A DNA stretch of 5,675 nt, taken from CAYYHA01 sp964471535. Lineage in GTDB: Bacteria > Myxococcota > Myxococcia > SLRQ01. The stretch's first letter is position 1. Each line of letters starts with the position of its first letter. The DNA lies in assembly GCA_964471535.1 (NCBI GenBank), contig CAYYHA010000259.1, positions 1 through 5,675 on the forward strand. The letters run 5' to 3'. The notes under the pieces were generated by a model, which saw only the letters and a list, made by a program, of their open reading frames with translations, was not told the origin of the DNA and ran no database searches. The position numbers and the translations under genes are program-made. Positions 1 through 5,675 of the stretch are shown here, in pieces.

Positions 1-84
1 GACGCCCCCCCGGGAATCATTAGGCTCGCCGCGGCGTTTCCGCGCCGGCCCGCAGGAATGCTCCAGGAAAGAGGAGGTTCGCGG
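1..84 (+). promoter_or_regulatory. Upstream leader of the four-gene ABC operon
   Basis: This stretch before the first gene presumably carries part of the operon's promoter or 5' untranslated leader. It has one small AT-richer island (aatcatta, 15-22) in otherwise very GC-rich DNA. I see no convincing -35/-10 pair. A small GC-rich hairpin can be drawn at 27-47: cgcgg at 30-34 pairs with ccgcg at 40-44 around the loop cgttt, and two more pairs lie beyond a C/C mismatch. It is not followed by a T-run, so it does not read as an intrinsic terminator. One reading frame gives a short tail ending in TAG at 21-23, which could be the last codons of an upstream gene, but six codons cannot show this. Confidence 0.3.
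71..77 (+). promoter_or_regulatory. Ribosome binding site that sets the start of the ABC ATPase
   Basis: The sequence gaggagg is a near-perfect Shine-Dalgarno match, 7 bases before the ATG at 85. It lies downstream of the alternative in-frame ATG at 58 and so argues against that start. A third in-frame ATG at 94 would be 16 bases from the site, which is too far. Confidence 0.8.
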
Positions 85-1044
85 ATGACAGCGATGGTCG
101 AGGCGGAGGGGCTGTGGAAGTCCTACGGGACGACCCAGGCCGTTCGCGACGTCTCGTTCCGGATCGCCAAGGGCGAGGTGGTCGGCTTCCTCGGCCCCAA
201 CGGCGCCGGCAAGTCTACCACGATGCGCCTCATCACCGGCTACCTCGAGCCCTCGGCGGGGGACGTGAAGGTCGCCGGCATGAGCGTCACCGAACACCCG
301 CTCGAGACCCGGGCACGCATCGGCTACCTGCCCGAGAGCACGCCGCTCTACGACGACATGATGGTCATCGACTACCTCGTCTTCATGGCGCGGATGCGGG
401 GCATGGAGGAGTCGGCCATCCGTCCCCGGCTGAAAGAGGTGTGCGCCCGCTGCGGGCTTCTCGACGTCCTCGGCAAGGACATCTCGCAGCTCTCCAAGGG
501 CTACCGGCAGCGGGTGGGCCTTGCCCAGGCCATCGTCCACGACCCGGACATCCTGATCCTCGACGAGCCGACCAGCGGGCTCGACCCCAACCAGATCCTG
601 GACATCCGGGAACTCATCAAGGAGCTGGGCCAGGAGAAGACGGTCATCCTCTCCACCCACATCATGCAGGAGGTGCAGGCCACCTGCTCCCGGGTGCTCA
701 TCATCAGCGACGGAAAGCTGGTGGCCGACGATACCCCCGACGCCCTGACCGAACGGGAGTCGGGCAGCCGCATCTCCGTGGTGCTCAAGCCGCGCACCGA
801 GGAAAAGCCGCCGCCCGAGGTCGTCGAGGAGATCCTGGCGAAGCTCGAGGGGGTGCGCCGGGTGGAGGCGGAAGCGACCCAGAACGGCGTTCTCGCCTAC
901 CGCATCTACGCCGAGGGACAGAAGGACCCGCGGGAGGCCATCTTCGACACCGCGGTGAAGGAGAACTGGGTGCTCCTCGATCTGCACCGGGAGCAGGCCT
1001 CGCTCGAGGAGACCTTCCGGAAGCTGACCAAGGGGGAGGGCTGA
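85..1044 (+). CDS. ABC transporter ATP-binding protein, GldA/CcmA-like
   Basis: This is the ATP-hydrolysing subunit of an ABC-2 type transporter: it works on the cytoplasmic face of the inner membrane and powers the permease encoded next. The product is 319 aa. Visible motifs are an A-loop Tyr14, Walker A GPNGAGKST at 37-45, the IGYLPE stretch at 79-84 (Glu84 where many ABC proteins have the Q-loop Gln, as is common in this subfamily), the signature LSKGY at 136-140, Walker B ILILDE at 156-161, the D-loop SGLDP at 164-168 and the switch His192. All catalytic elements are intact. Residues from about 220 form the C-terminal accessory region of longer GldA-type ATPases, ending in the usual LEETFRKLT. 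The start at 85 is preferred to an in-frame ATG at 58 because of the gaggagg at 71-77. It is the first gene of the operon, and its stop is 3 bases before the permease. The family is certain; the substrate is unknown. Confidence 0.95.
   Translation: MTAMVEAEGLWKSYGTTQAVRDVSFRIAKGEVVGFLGPNGAGKSTTMRLITGYLEPSAGDVKVAGMSVTEHPLETRARIGYLPESTPLYDDMMVIDYLVFMARMRGMEESAIRPRLKEVCARCGLLDVLGKDISQLSKGYRQRVGLAQAIVHDPDILILDEPTSGLDPNQILDIRELIKELGQEKTVILSTHIMQEVQATCSRVLIISDGKLVADDTPDALTERESGSRISVVLKPRTEEKPPPEVVEEILAKLEGVRRVEAEATQNGVLAYRIYAEGQKDPREAIFDTAVKENWVLLDLHREQASLEETFRKLTKGEG
1032..1040 (+). promoter_or_regulatory. Ribosome binding site of the permease, inside the ATPase 3' end
   Basis: The sequence gggggaggg lies within the last codons of the ATPase gene, 7 bases before the ATG at 1048. 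Ribosomes finishing the ATPase sit on it, which favours translational coupling of the two transporter subunits. Confidence 0.7.
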
Positions 1045-1047
1045 TCC

Positions 1048-1767
1048 ATGCGCCAAGTACTCACCCTCGCCGGCCGCGAGCTGCGCGGCTACTTCGACTC
1101 CCCGGTCGCCTACATCGTCGCGACCGTGTTCCTGGGCTGGAGCGGCTGGATGTTCTTCACCCAGGCGCTCCTGTCGGAGCAGGCGAACATGCGCCCCTTC
1201 TTCGCCCCCTCGCCGCTCTCCCCGTCGATGCTGCTGGTGATTCTCGTGCCGGCGCTCACGATGCGGCTCATCGCCGAGGAGAAGCGCACGGGGACCATCG
1301 AGCTGCTCACCACCCTGCCCATCCGGGACAGCCAGGTGATCACCGGAAAGTTCCTGGGGGCCTTCGCGATGCTCGCCATCGTCCTCTCCCTCACCCTCGT
1401 CTTCGCGGTGACGCTCGATCTCTTCGGTGACCTCGACTGGGGGCCGGTGCTGGCCGGATACCTAGGACTCTTGCTCTTCGGCGCGGCCCTCACCGCGCTC
1501 GGCCTCTTGTGCAGCACCCTCACCCGCAACCAGGTCATCGCCTTCATCGTGGCGTTCCTCGTCTGCGCGGCGCTCTACTTCGTCTACTGGCTTCGCGGGT
1601 GGCTCTTCCCGGCGGCGGAGGGGGTCCTCGAGTACCTCTCGGTCTCCTTCCACCTCGACAACCTGGCTCGCGGCGTCATCGACACCCGTGACGTCGTCTA
1701 CTACCTGACGCTGGCCGGCGGCGCCCTCTTCCTCGCGGTGCGCTCGCTGGAGCGGCAACACAACTAG
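1048..1767 (+). CDS. ABC-2 type transporter permease, GldF/NosY-like
   Basis: This is the membrane-spanning subunit that should pair with the upstream ATPase as a dimer in the inner membrane. The product is 239 aa, normal for GldF-type permeases. Six hydrophobic segments can be read at about 19-42, 56-75, 103-125, 132-155, 162-182 and 214-231. Between the second and third lies the family hallmark EEKRTGTIELLTTLPI (76-91), the cytoplasmic coupling stretch of ABC-2 permeases. FHLDNLARGVIDTRDVVYYL (201-220) before the last helix is also typical of the GldF group. The N-terminus (LAGRELRGYFDSP) matches the usual amphipathic entry helix. The start has a well-placed gggggaggg, and the gene lies 3 bases after the ATPase and 10 bases before the GldG-like gene. 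What is moved, or whether the complex is mechanical rather than a pump, cannot be told from sequence. Confidence 0.93.
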   Translation: MRQVLTLAGRELRGYFDSPVAYIVATVFLGWSGWMFFTQALLSEQANMRPFFAPSPLSPSMLLVILVPALTMRLIAEEKRTGTIELLTTLPIRDSQVITGKFLGAFAMLAIVLSLTLVFAVTLDLFGDLDWGPVLAGYLGLLLFGAALTALGLLCSTLTRNQVIAFIVAFLVCAALYFVYWLRGWLFPAAEGVLEYLSVSFHLDNLARGVIDTRDVVYYLTLAGGALFLAVRSLERQHN

Positions 1768-1771
1768 GGGG
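1766..1771 (+). promoter_or_regulatory. Ribosome binding site of the GldG-like gene, overlapping the permease stop
   Basis: The sequence aggggg begins inside the TAG stop of the permease (1765-1767) and ends 6 bases before the ATG at 1778. The overlap of stop codon and Shine-Dalgarno suggests reinitiation by terminating ribosomes. Confidence 0.6.
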
Positions 1772-1777
1772 TCCGAG

Positions 1778-3403
1778 ATGAGCAAGTACCTCGACCGACT
1801 CCTCTATGTCGCCGCAGTCCTAGGCAGCCTCGTCCTGCTCAACGCCCTCGCCCGCGCCCACTTCGGCCGCGTCGACCTGACCGAGGACCACCGCTACACC
1901 CTCTCCGAGGCCACCCGGAACACCCTCGAGAGCCTGCCGGATCCGGTCACCGTACGCGCCTACTTCTCGGCGGACCTGCCGGCGCCCTACTCGGCCACCG
2001 CCCGTTACGTACGGGACCTCCTCGAGGAGTACCACACGGCCAGCGGTGGAAAGGTGCGTTTCGAGTTCATCGATCCCGTGGCCAAGGAGACAGAAGAGGA
2101 CAAGGAGACGAAGAAGGAGGTCAAGCGCGACATCTTCGGACGGCCCGTGCGCGAGATGACCAGCGTCGAGCGCGAGCTGGAGAGCCTGGGGATCCCTCCG
2201 GTGCAGGTGCAGGTCAGCGAGGAGGACGAGATCCAGGTGAAGCGGGCCTACATGGGCATCGCTGTCCTCTACGGAGACAAGAGTGAATCGATCCCCGTGG
2301 TACAGGACACCGACGGACTCGAGTACGAGCTGACCCGCATCATCCGAAAGCTGACGCGGGAGAAGCCGCCGAAGGTGCTCGTCGCCAAGGGCTTCGGTGT
2401 CGAGGATCCCCAGCAGGCCTACGGGCAGCTGTGGCAGCTCCTCTCGGCGGACTACACCGTCGAGGCGGTGGACCTCGGTGCAGAGGAGCCGAAGCTCCCC
2501 GACGACGCGGATGCCCTCCTCGTGATCGGCCCCAAGGAGCCGCTCTCCGAGAAGGCCAAACGGGCGATCAACACCTTCGTCATGCAGGGCCGCCCGGTTG
2601 CCTTCTTCGCCGGCCCCATCGAGCCGGATCTGCAGCGTCTCCGCGCAACTCCCTTGCAGCACGGCCTCTCGGATCTGCTCTCCTCTTGGGGGGTGAAGAT
2701 CGAGGAGGGTCTGGTGGTGGACCCGGAGTGCGCGACGATTGCGGTCACACAGCAGCGGGGCTTCATGCGGATCCAGCAGCCGGTGCCCTACCCCTTCATC
2801 CCCACGCCCAAACAGCTGGACCCGAACCACCCCATCACGCAGGGCCTCGGTGGCGTCAACTTCCCCTTCGTCAGCCCGCTCTCCGTCACCCCGATGGATG
2901 GGGTGGAGGCGACGGTGCTGGCCGCGTCCTCGCCGCAGAGCTGGGTGGTCAAGCCACCCTACGACATCAACCCGCTGCAGCGGTGGACACAGGACAAGGT
3001 CACCGAGCAGGGGGCCCATCCGCTGGCTGTCGCGCTGACGGGAAAGCTCCCCAATGCGTTTGCGGTCTCTTCGCCCGAAGGGGGTGAGGCGTCCGATGCT
3101 GGCCCCGAAGCGGCCGAGAACGGGCGGGTGGTCGTGGTGGGCACCCATCTGTTGCTCGCCGACGAGTTCATGGGGGCACCGAACGCCGCACTGGTGATGA
3201 ACCTCATGGACTGGATGCTCGAGGACGAGGCGCTCTTGGCGGTGCGGACCCGCGGCCTGCGCGCCCGCCCCCTGGAGATCGAGGGCGGCGCCCGATCGGC
3301 CCTGAAGTGGGGCGACGCCGTGGGGCTGCCTGCGGTCTTCGTGCTCTTTGGACTCGTGCGCTGGCGTATGCGGGAGGCCCGGCGCAAGCGGGTGACGCTC
3401 TAG
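1778..3403 (+). CDS. GldG-like ABC transporter auxiliary protein
   Basis: This is the third subunit of GldA/F/G-type complexes, an inner-membrane protein with most of its mass in the periplasm. The product is 541 aa. An N-terminal helix (about 8-25) is followed at once by the family signature DLTEDHRYTLSEAT (33-46), then an alpha/beta region of the 'ABC-type uncharacterised transport system' auxiliary family. Recognisable parts are DTDGLEYELTRIIRKL from 177, LLVIGPKEPL from about 247, and VVVVGTHLLLADEF (451-464) followed by LVMNLMDWMLEDEALLAVR (472-490). A second helix at about 512-529 leads into a short Arg/Lys-rich tail (RWRMREARRKR), which fits a cytoplasmic C-terminus. Two variable stretches stand out: a Lys/Glu-rich segment at 103-117 and a Ser/Gly/Ala/Glu linker at 431-449. 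It is co-transcribed with the ATPase and permease. The domain lacks obvious catalytic residues, so a sensing, scaffolding or ligand-binding role is an inference. Confidence 0.92.
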   Translation: MSKYLDRLLYVAAVLGSLVLLNALARAHFGRVDLTEDHRYTLSEATRNTLESLPDPVTVRAYFSADLPAPYSATARYVRDLLEEYHTASGGKVRFEFIDPVAKETEEDKETKKEVKRDIFGRPVREMTSVERELESLGIPPVQVQVSEEDEIQVKRAYMGIAVLYGDKSESIPVVQDTDGLEYELTRIIRKLTREKPPKVLVAKGFGVEDPQQAYGQLWQLLSADYTVEAVDLGAEEPKLPDDADALLVIGPKEPLSEKAKRAINTFVMQGRPVAFFAGPIEPDLQRLRATPLQHGLSDLLSSWGVKIEEGLVVDPECATIAVTQQRGFMRIQQPVPYPFIPTPKQLDPNHPITQGLGGVNFPFVSPLSVTPMDGVEATVLAASSPQSWVVKPPYDINPLQRWTQDKVTEQGAHPLAVALTGKLPNAFAVSSPEGGEASDAGPEAAENGRVVVVGTHLLLADEFMGAPNAALVMNLMDWMLEDEALLAVRTRGLRARPLEIEGGARSALKWGDAVGLPAVFVLFGLVRWRMREARRKRVTL

Positions 3404-3411
3404 GAGGAGGG
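3402..3411 (+). promoter_or_regulatory. Ribosome binding site of the DUF4340 gene, overlapping the GldG-like stop
   Basis: The sequence aggaggaggg starts within the TAG stop codon (3401-3403) and ends 8 bases before the ATG at 3420. It is the strongest Shine-Dalgarno match in the operon and could support high independent initiation of the last gene as well as coupling. Confidence 0.75.
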
Positions 3412-3419
3412 TCGGCACG

Positions 3420-4922
3420 ATGCAACGGAGAACCATCGTCGCACTGGGCGTCTTCGCCGTGCTCCTGGTCGCGACCCTGGCGTCGGCGGCGCGGCGTGAG
3501 GAAGGCGGGATCTCGCGCCTCGATTTGAGCGGCATCGACACCAGCACCATCGACACCATCGTCATCGAGGGCGAGGAGACCACGACCCTCGTGAAAGACG
3601 GCGAGAATTGGAAGACCGATGGGCGGCGTGCCGACCAAAGCGCCGTCGATGCGGTCTTGAAGGCGCTCGGACAGGTGAAGAGCACCCGCCTCGTCACGCA
3701 AAATCCCGACCGCTTCGCCACCTACGAGGTGGACGACGAGAAGGGCCTGAAGGTGACCTACCAGCGAGGCGACACCGTGGTGGCGAGGCTCGTCATCGGA
3801 AAGGGCATCCGTGGCGGTACCAACATCCGCGTGGGGGACGAGGTCTACGCGGTCAAGGGCGTCTACCGCTACACCTTCGACCGCAAGAAGCCGCGGTGGT
3901 ACGACCTGCGCCTCTTCCCCGAGCTCGCCGAGGCGGACCTGAGCAAGGTGAAGGTCGATCTCGCCAGTGGCGAGTCCTACACCCTCGTACGCGGGGAGGA
4001 TGGCACCTGGTCCCTCGAGTCGGGTCCGCGGCCCCAGGGCTTCCGGTTCGATGCTCAGCAGGCAAAGTCGCTCGTGAGCACGCTGGTCTCGGTGCGCGCC
4101 AAGGACATCGAAGCGGGGCCTGCCAAGCCCGGCGCCAACTGGGACACCCTCACCCTGGAGACGCCGACGGGGAGCACGGTGCTGAAGATTGCGCCCAAGG
4201 CCGAGGGTGACAGCGACGTGAAGGCCGTGGTGCAGGGCCGAGAGGACGTCTACGTGCTCTACGCAGCCACCGCCGACCGCCTGCGCCGGCCCCTCGAATC
4301 ACTGCGGGACCTCTCCTTGGTCTCGGTGGACCCGGAGAAGGTGGTCGAGATGGAGATCTCGGGGAAGGACGGCCGCGTGCACTTCGTCAAGAAGGACGGA
4401 ACCTGGACGCTCGCCGAGGGACAGACGGTGCCCGACGGCTTCGAACTCGATCCCGCCCTCGTGGACAGCCGGGTCCGTGCGGTGGCGCGGGCGCGCGCCA
4501 TGGCCGTCGCCGCCCCCACCGACCGCTTCGGCCCCGACCCGGGCAACACCTGGGTGAAGCTGGTCGTGGCGCCCGCCGCGGCTGAGCAAGAGGGAAGCAA
4601 GCAGGGGGCCGAAGCAGAGGGCGCCCCAGAGCACGCGGGCGCCAAGGGCGCAGCACAGGGCGAAACCGTGCTCCTCCGTTTCGGCAAAGAGGTGAAGGAC
4701 GGCGACCGCACCCTGGTGCTCGTGCGCGGCAACGCCGACGATCTCACGTACCGGGCGGCCACCTACCTGCGCGACTCTCTCACCTCCGGTCTCGATGCCT
4801 TCAAGAAGCGGCCCCCCATGGCCGGCCCGCCGGGCGGCGGCTTCGATCCGGAGCAGCTCAAGGGCCTGCCCCCCGAGGTCCGAAAGCAGCTGATGCAGCA
4901 GCTCCTGCAGGGTGGTCACTGA
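3420..4922 (+). CDS. DUF4340 domain-containing exported or membrane-anchored protein
   Basis: DUF4340 proteins are the usual fourth partner beside GldA/F/G-like genes; their function is unknown. The product is 500 aa. RR at 3-4 and a hydrophobic core at about 6-20 form a signal peptide or anchor. ASA at 21-23 is a possible signal peptidase I site, so release into the periplasm is possible, although the family is usually drawn as anchored. The body shows one unit three times, at about 45-92, 176-230 and 307-364. Each unit has a beta strand, a turn with Asp-Gly and a conserved Trp (DGENWKT at 60-66, DGTWSLE at 194-200, then DGTWTLA in the third), and a helix leading to a (V/A)RA or KST stretch. 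The third unit's beta region is interrupted by an Ala/Gly/Glu linker (386-415). The tail is Pro/Gly-rich (PPMAGPPGGG) and ends in a Gln/Leu helix. It is the last gene of the operon. The family call is firm; the role as periplasmic partner of the transporter is inferred from context. Confidence 0.88.
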   Translation: MQRRTIVALGVFAVLLVATLASAARREEGGISRLDLSGIDTSTIDTIVIEGEETTTLVKDGENWKTDGRRADQSAVDAVLKALGQVKSTRLVTQNPDRFATYEVDDEKGLKVTYQRGDTVVARLVIGKGIRGGTNIRVGDEVYAVKGVYRYTFDRKKPRWYDLRLFPELAEADLSKVKVDLASGESYTLVRGEDGTWSLESGPRPQGFRFDAQQAKSLVSTLVSVRAKDIEAGPAKPGANWDTLTLETPTGSTVLKIAPKAEGDSDVKAVVQGREDVYVLYAATADRLRRPLESLRDLSLVSVDPEKVVEMEISGKDGRVHFVKKDGTWTLAEGQTVPDGFELDPALVDSRVRAVARARAMAVAAPTDRFGPDPGNTWVKLVVAPAAAEQEGSKQGAEAEGAPEHAGAKGAAQGETVLLRFGKEVKDGDRTLVLVRGNADDLTYRAATYLRDSLTSGLDAFKKRPPMAGPPGGGFDPEQLKGLPPEVRKQLMQQLLQGGH

Positions 4923-4965
4923 GCCCGCAGGGCCCCGGCGACCCCACCCAGTTCGCCCCGCCTCC
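4923..4965. other. Convergent intergenic gap, no clear terminator
   Basis: Forty-three bases separate the stop of the DUF4340 gene from the stop of the minus-strand gene. The only inverted repeat I see is ggcga at 4937-4941 with tcgcc at 4953-4957, an 11-base loop on a 5-bp stem. There is no T-run on either strand. Transcripts from both sides may therefore end through Rho or overlap into the opposing gene. Confidence 0.5.
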
Positions 4966-5675
4966 TCAGAAGGCGCCGGTCACGGTGCAGGTGCGCCCAA
5001 AGAGCGATCCGCCCCCCTCCCGGACACCGGGAATCTCGATGGAGCCGCCGGCGATGGGCTGCGTGGAAGCAACGGTGACCGTGACCGTCGCGGAAGCAGC
5101 TGCTGGAACGTCGAATGGCATCCACCAGTCGCCGCTGCCCGGAACCTGGGCCACGGGGAGGATCTCCCGGTCGGAATTCATGAGCCGAAGCCGGTCTGAG
5201 CTCGGCACTTCGATGGCGCTGTCACGGTGGTTCTCGATGCGCAGGCGCACCTTCATACCGCCGCGCGGCAGCAGCAAGGGCATCGGCGGGACCTGTTCGA
5301 AGCCCGCCACCTGGACCCGAATCCCATCACACCCGCCGGCGGTGCCACCGGGTGCGTGCCGCCTCGTAGGGCGCGGCTGCGGCGACGGAACGGGCGCACC
5401 GAGCTCGGTCAGCAGCTGCGCCACGCCCCAAGGGTCGGGCATGCCACCAGCGGGCGCCCGCGGGGAGTCCGTCTGGGACGTGCCAGCAGCACTCCCTACG
5501 CGTTGCCCTTGGACGACCGGCGGGCTGTCCTTGCCTGGCCTCTCCCCACCAGCGGGCGAGGTCTCGAGCACCCTGGCTACGAGCGCCTTCAGCGCTTCGC
5601 TCCCAGTCTCACCGACCGCTTCGGCAAGAGAGGGCAGCTCGCATTGTGGCAGGGCGGTGTCGGAGTCCCATTCGC
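4966..5675 (-). CDS. Hypothetical protein with Cys-bracketed C-terminal beta domain (5' partial)
   Basis: I do not recognise this protein. The frame stays open from the stop (4966-4968) to the right edge, giving 235 residues of the C-terminal part; the true start is outside the window. A GTG at 5569-5571 is a possible start codon, but coding continues upstream of it, so it is not chosen. Counting from the window edge, residues 12-37 look helical (SLAEAVGETGSEALKALVARVLET). Residues 38-78 are a Pro/Ser/Gly/Arg-rich linker, followed by a short helix (DPWGVAQLLTELG) and a second Pro-rich stretch. Residues 115-229 look beta-rich, with alternating hydrophobic strands such as MKVRLRIENH and SATVTVTVAS, and could be an Ig-like or similar sandwich. 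Cys115 and Cys229 frame it and may form a disulfide, and Cys11 lies near the edge. This suggests an exported or surface protein. GC at third positions is lower than in the operon. It is convergent to the operon, so a functional link is not implied. Confidence 0.7.
   Translation of the reverse strand, partial: EWDSDTALPQCELPSLAEAVGETGSEALKALVARVLETSPAGGERPGKDSPPVVQGQRVGSAAGTSQTDSPRAPAGGMPDPWGVAQLLTELGAPVPSPQPRPTRRHAPGGTAGGCDGIRVQVAGFEQVPPMPLLLPRGGMKVRLRIENHRDSAIEVPSSDRLRLMNSDREILPVAQVPGSGDWWMPFDVPAAASATVTVTVASTQPIAGGSIEIPGVREGGGSLFGRTCTVTGAF

Noticed and set aside
27..47. GC-rich hairpin in the operon leader as a terminator or riboswitch.
   Set aside because: The stem is short with a mismatch and no T-run follows. 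In DNA this GC-rich such stems arise by chance. No known riboswitch core is visible.
58..84. Upstream in-frame ATG at 58 as the ATPase start.
   Set aside because: It would add nine residues not seen in the family, has no good Shine-Dalgarno of its own, and would place the gaggagg site inside the gene.
114..1430. A 438-codon plus-strand frame overlapping the ATPase and the permease.
   Set aside because: It is an out-of-frame shadow of the ATPase gene: Arg/Gly/Pro/His-rich, no motif, crossing into the permease. The ATPase frame has every ABC motif.
3534..3558. Direct repeat of atcgacacca, copies 15 bases apart (3534-3543 and 3549-3558).
   Set aside because: It is in frame and encodes IDTST-IDTIV at the start of the first DUF4340 strand. 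It has only two short copies, so it reads as coding coincidence or a tiny duplication, not a functional repeat.
1820..3721. A 633-codon open frame on the minus strand opposite the GldG-like gene.
   Set aside because: It mirrors a strongly GC3-biased plus-strand gene, which suppresses stops in the antisense frame. The product is rich in Arg/His/Gly/Leu without any domain, and the plus strand carries clear family motifs. It also runs across the boundary of two real genes.
4912..5199. A 95-codon plus-strand frame after the DUF4340 gene.
   Set aside because: It starts with a GTG inside the DUF4340 gene, has low-complexity content and is antisense to the better-supported minus-strand gene.
1..5675. 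Mobile elements, CRISPR arrays, tRNA or rRNA genes.
   Set aside because: No transposase or integrase motifs, no regularly spaced repeats and no tRNA-like or rRNA-like stretches were seen on either strand.

Overview
The window is GC-rich (roughly two thirds G+C by eye, with third codon positions mostly G or C) and densely coding. Every start in the main operon has a strong purine-rich Shine-Dalgarno sequence. This fits a high-GC Gram-negative bacterium. The gene set and composition would suit Myxococcota or a related 'deltaproteobacterial' lineage, but that is an inference: there is no rRNA or other marker, and related gene sets occur in several phyla.

Positions 1-84 are an untranslated leader or intergenic stretch. 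Positions 85-4922 (+ strand) form a tight four-gene operon with gaps of 3, 10 and 16 bases. It encodes (1) a GldA/CcmA-type ABC ATPase, (2) a six-helix ABC-2 permease of the GldF/NosY type, (3) a GldG-like membrane-anchored protein with a large periplasmic region and one helix at each end, and (4) a DUF4340-type protein with an N-terminal export or anchor signal. Positions 4923-4965 are a 43-base convergent gap without a clear terminator. From 4966 to the right edge, the minus strand carries the 3' end of a gene that starts outside the window. Its product has a Pro/Ser/Gly-rich linker and a C-terminal beta-rich domain bracketed by two cysteines.

The four operon products plausibly form one envelope complex. 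The ATPase powers the permease at the inner membrane, the GldG-like subunit provides a periplasmic sensor or scaffold next to it, and the DUF4340 protein is the extracytoplasmic partner. In Flavobacterium, GldA, GldF and GldG are linked to gliding. The same architecture occurs widely in non-gliders, where the substrate is unknown. No mobile element, CRISPR array, tRNA or rRNA was seen. The window is mostly an ordinary but functionally uncharacterised transport module. I did not find convincing evidence of an entirely new system.
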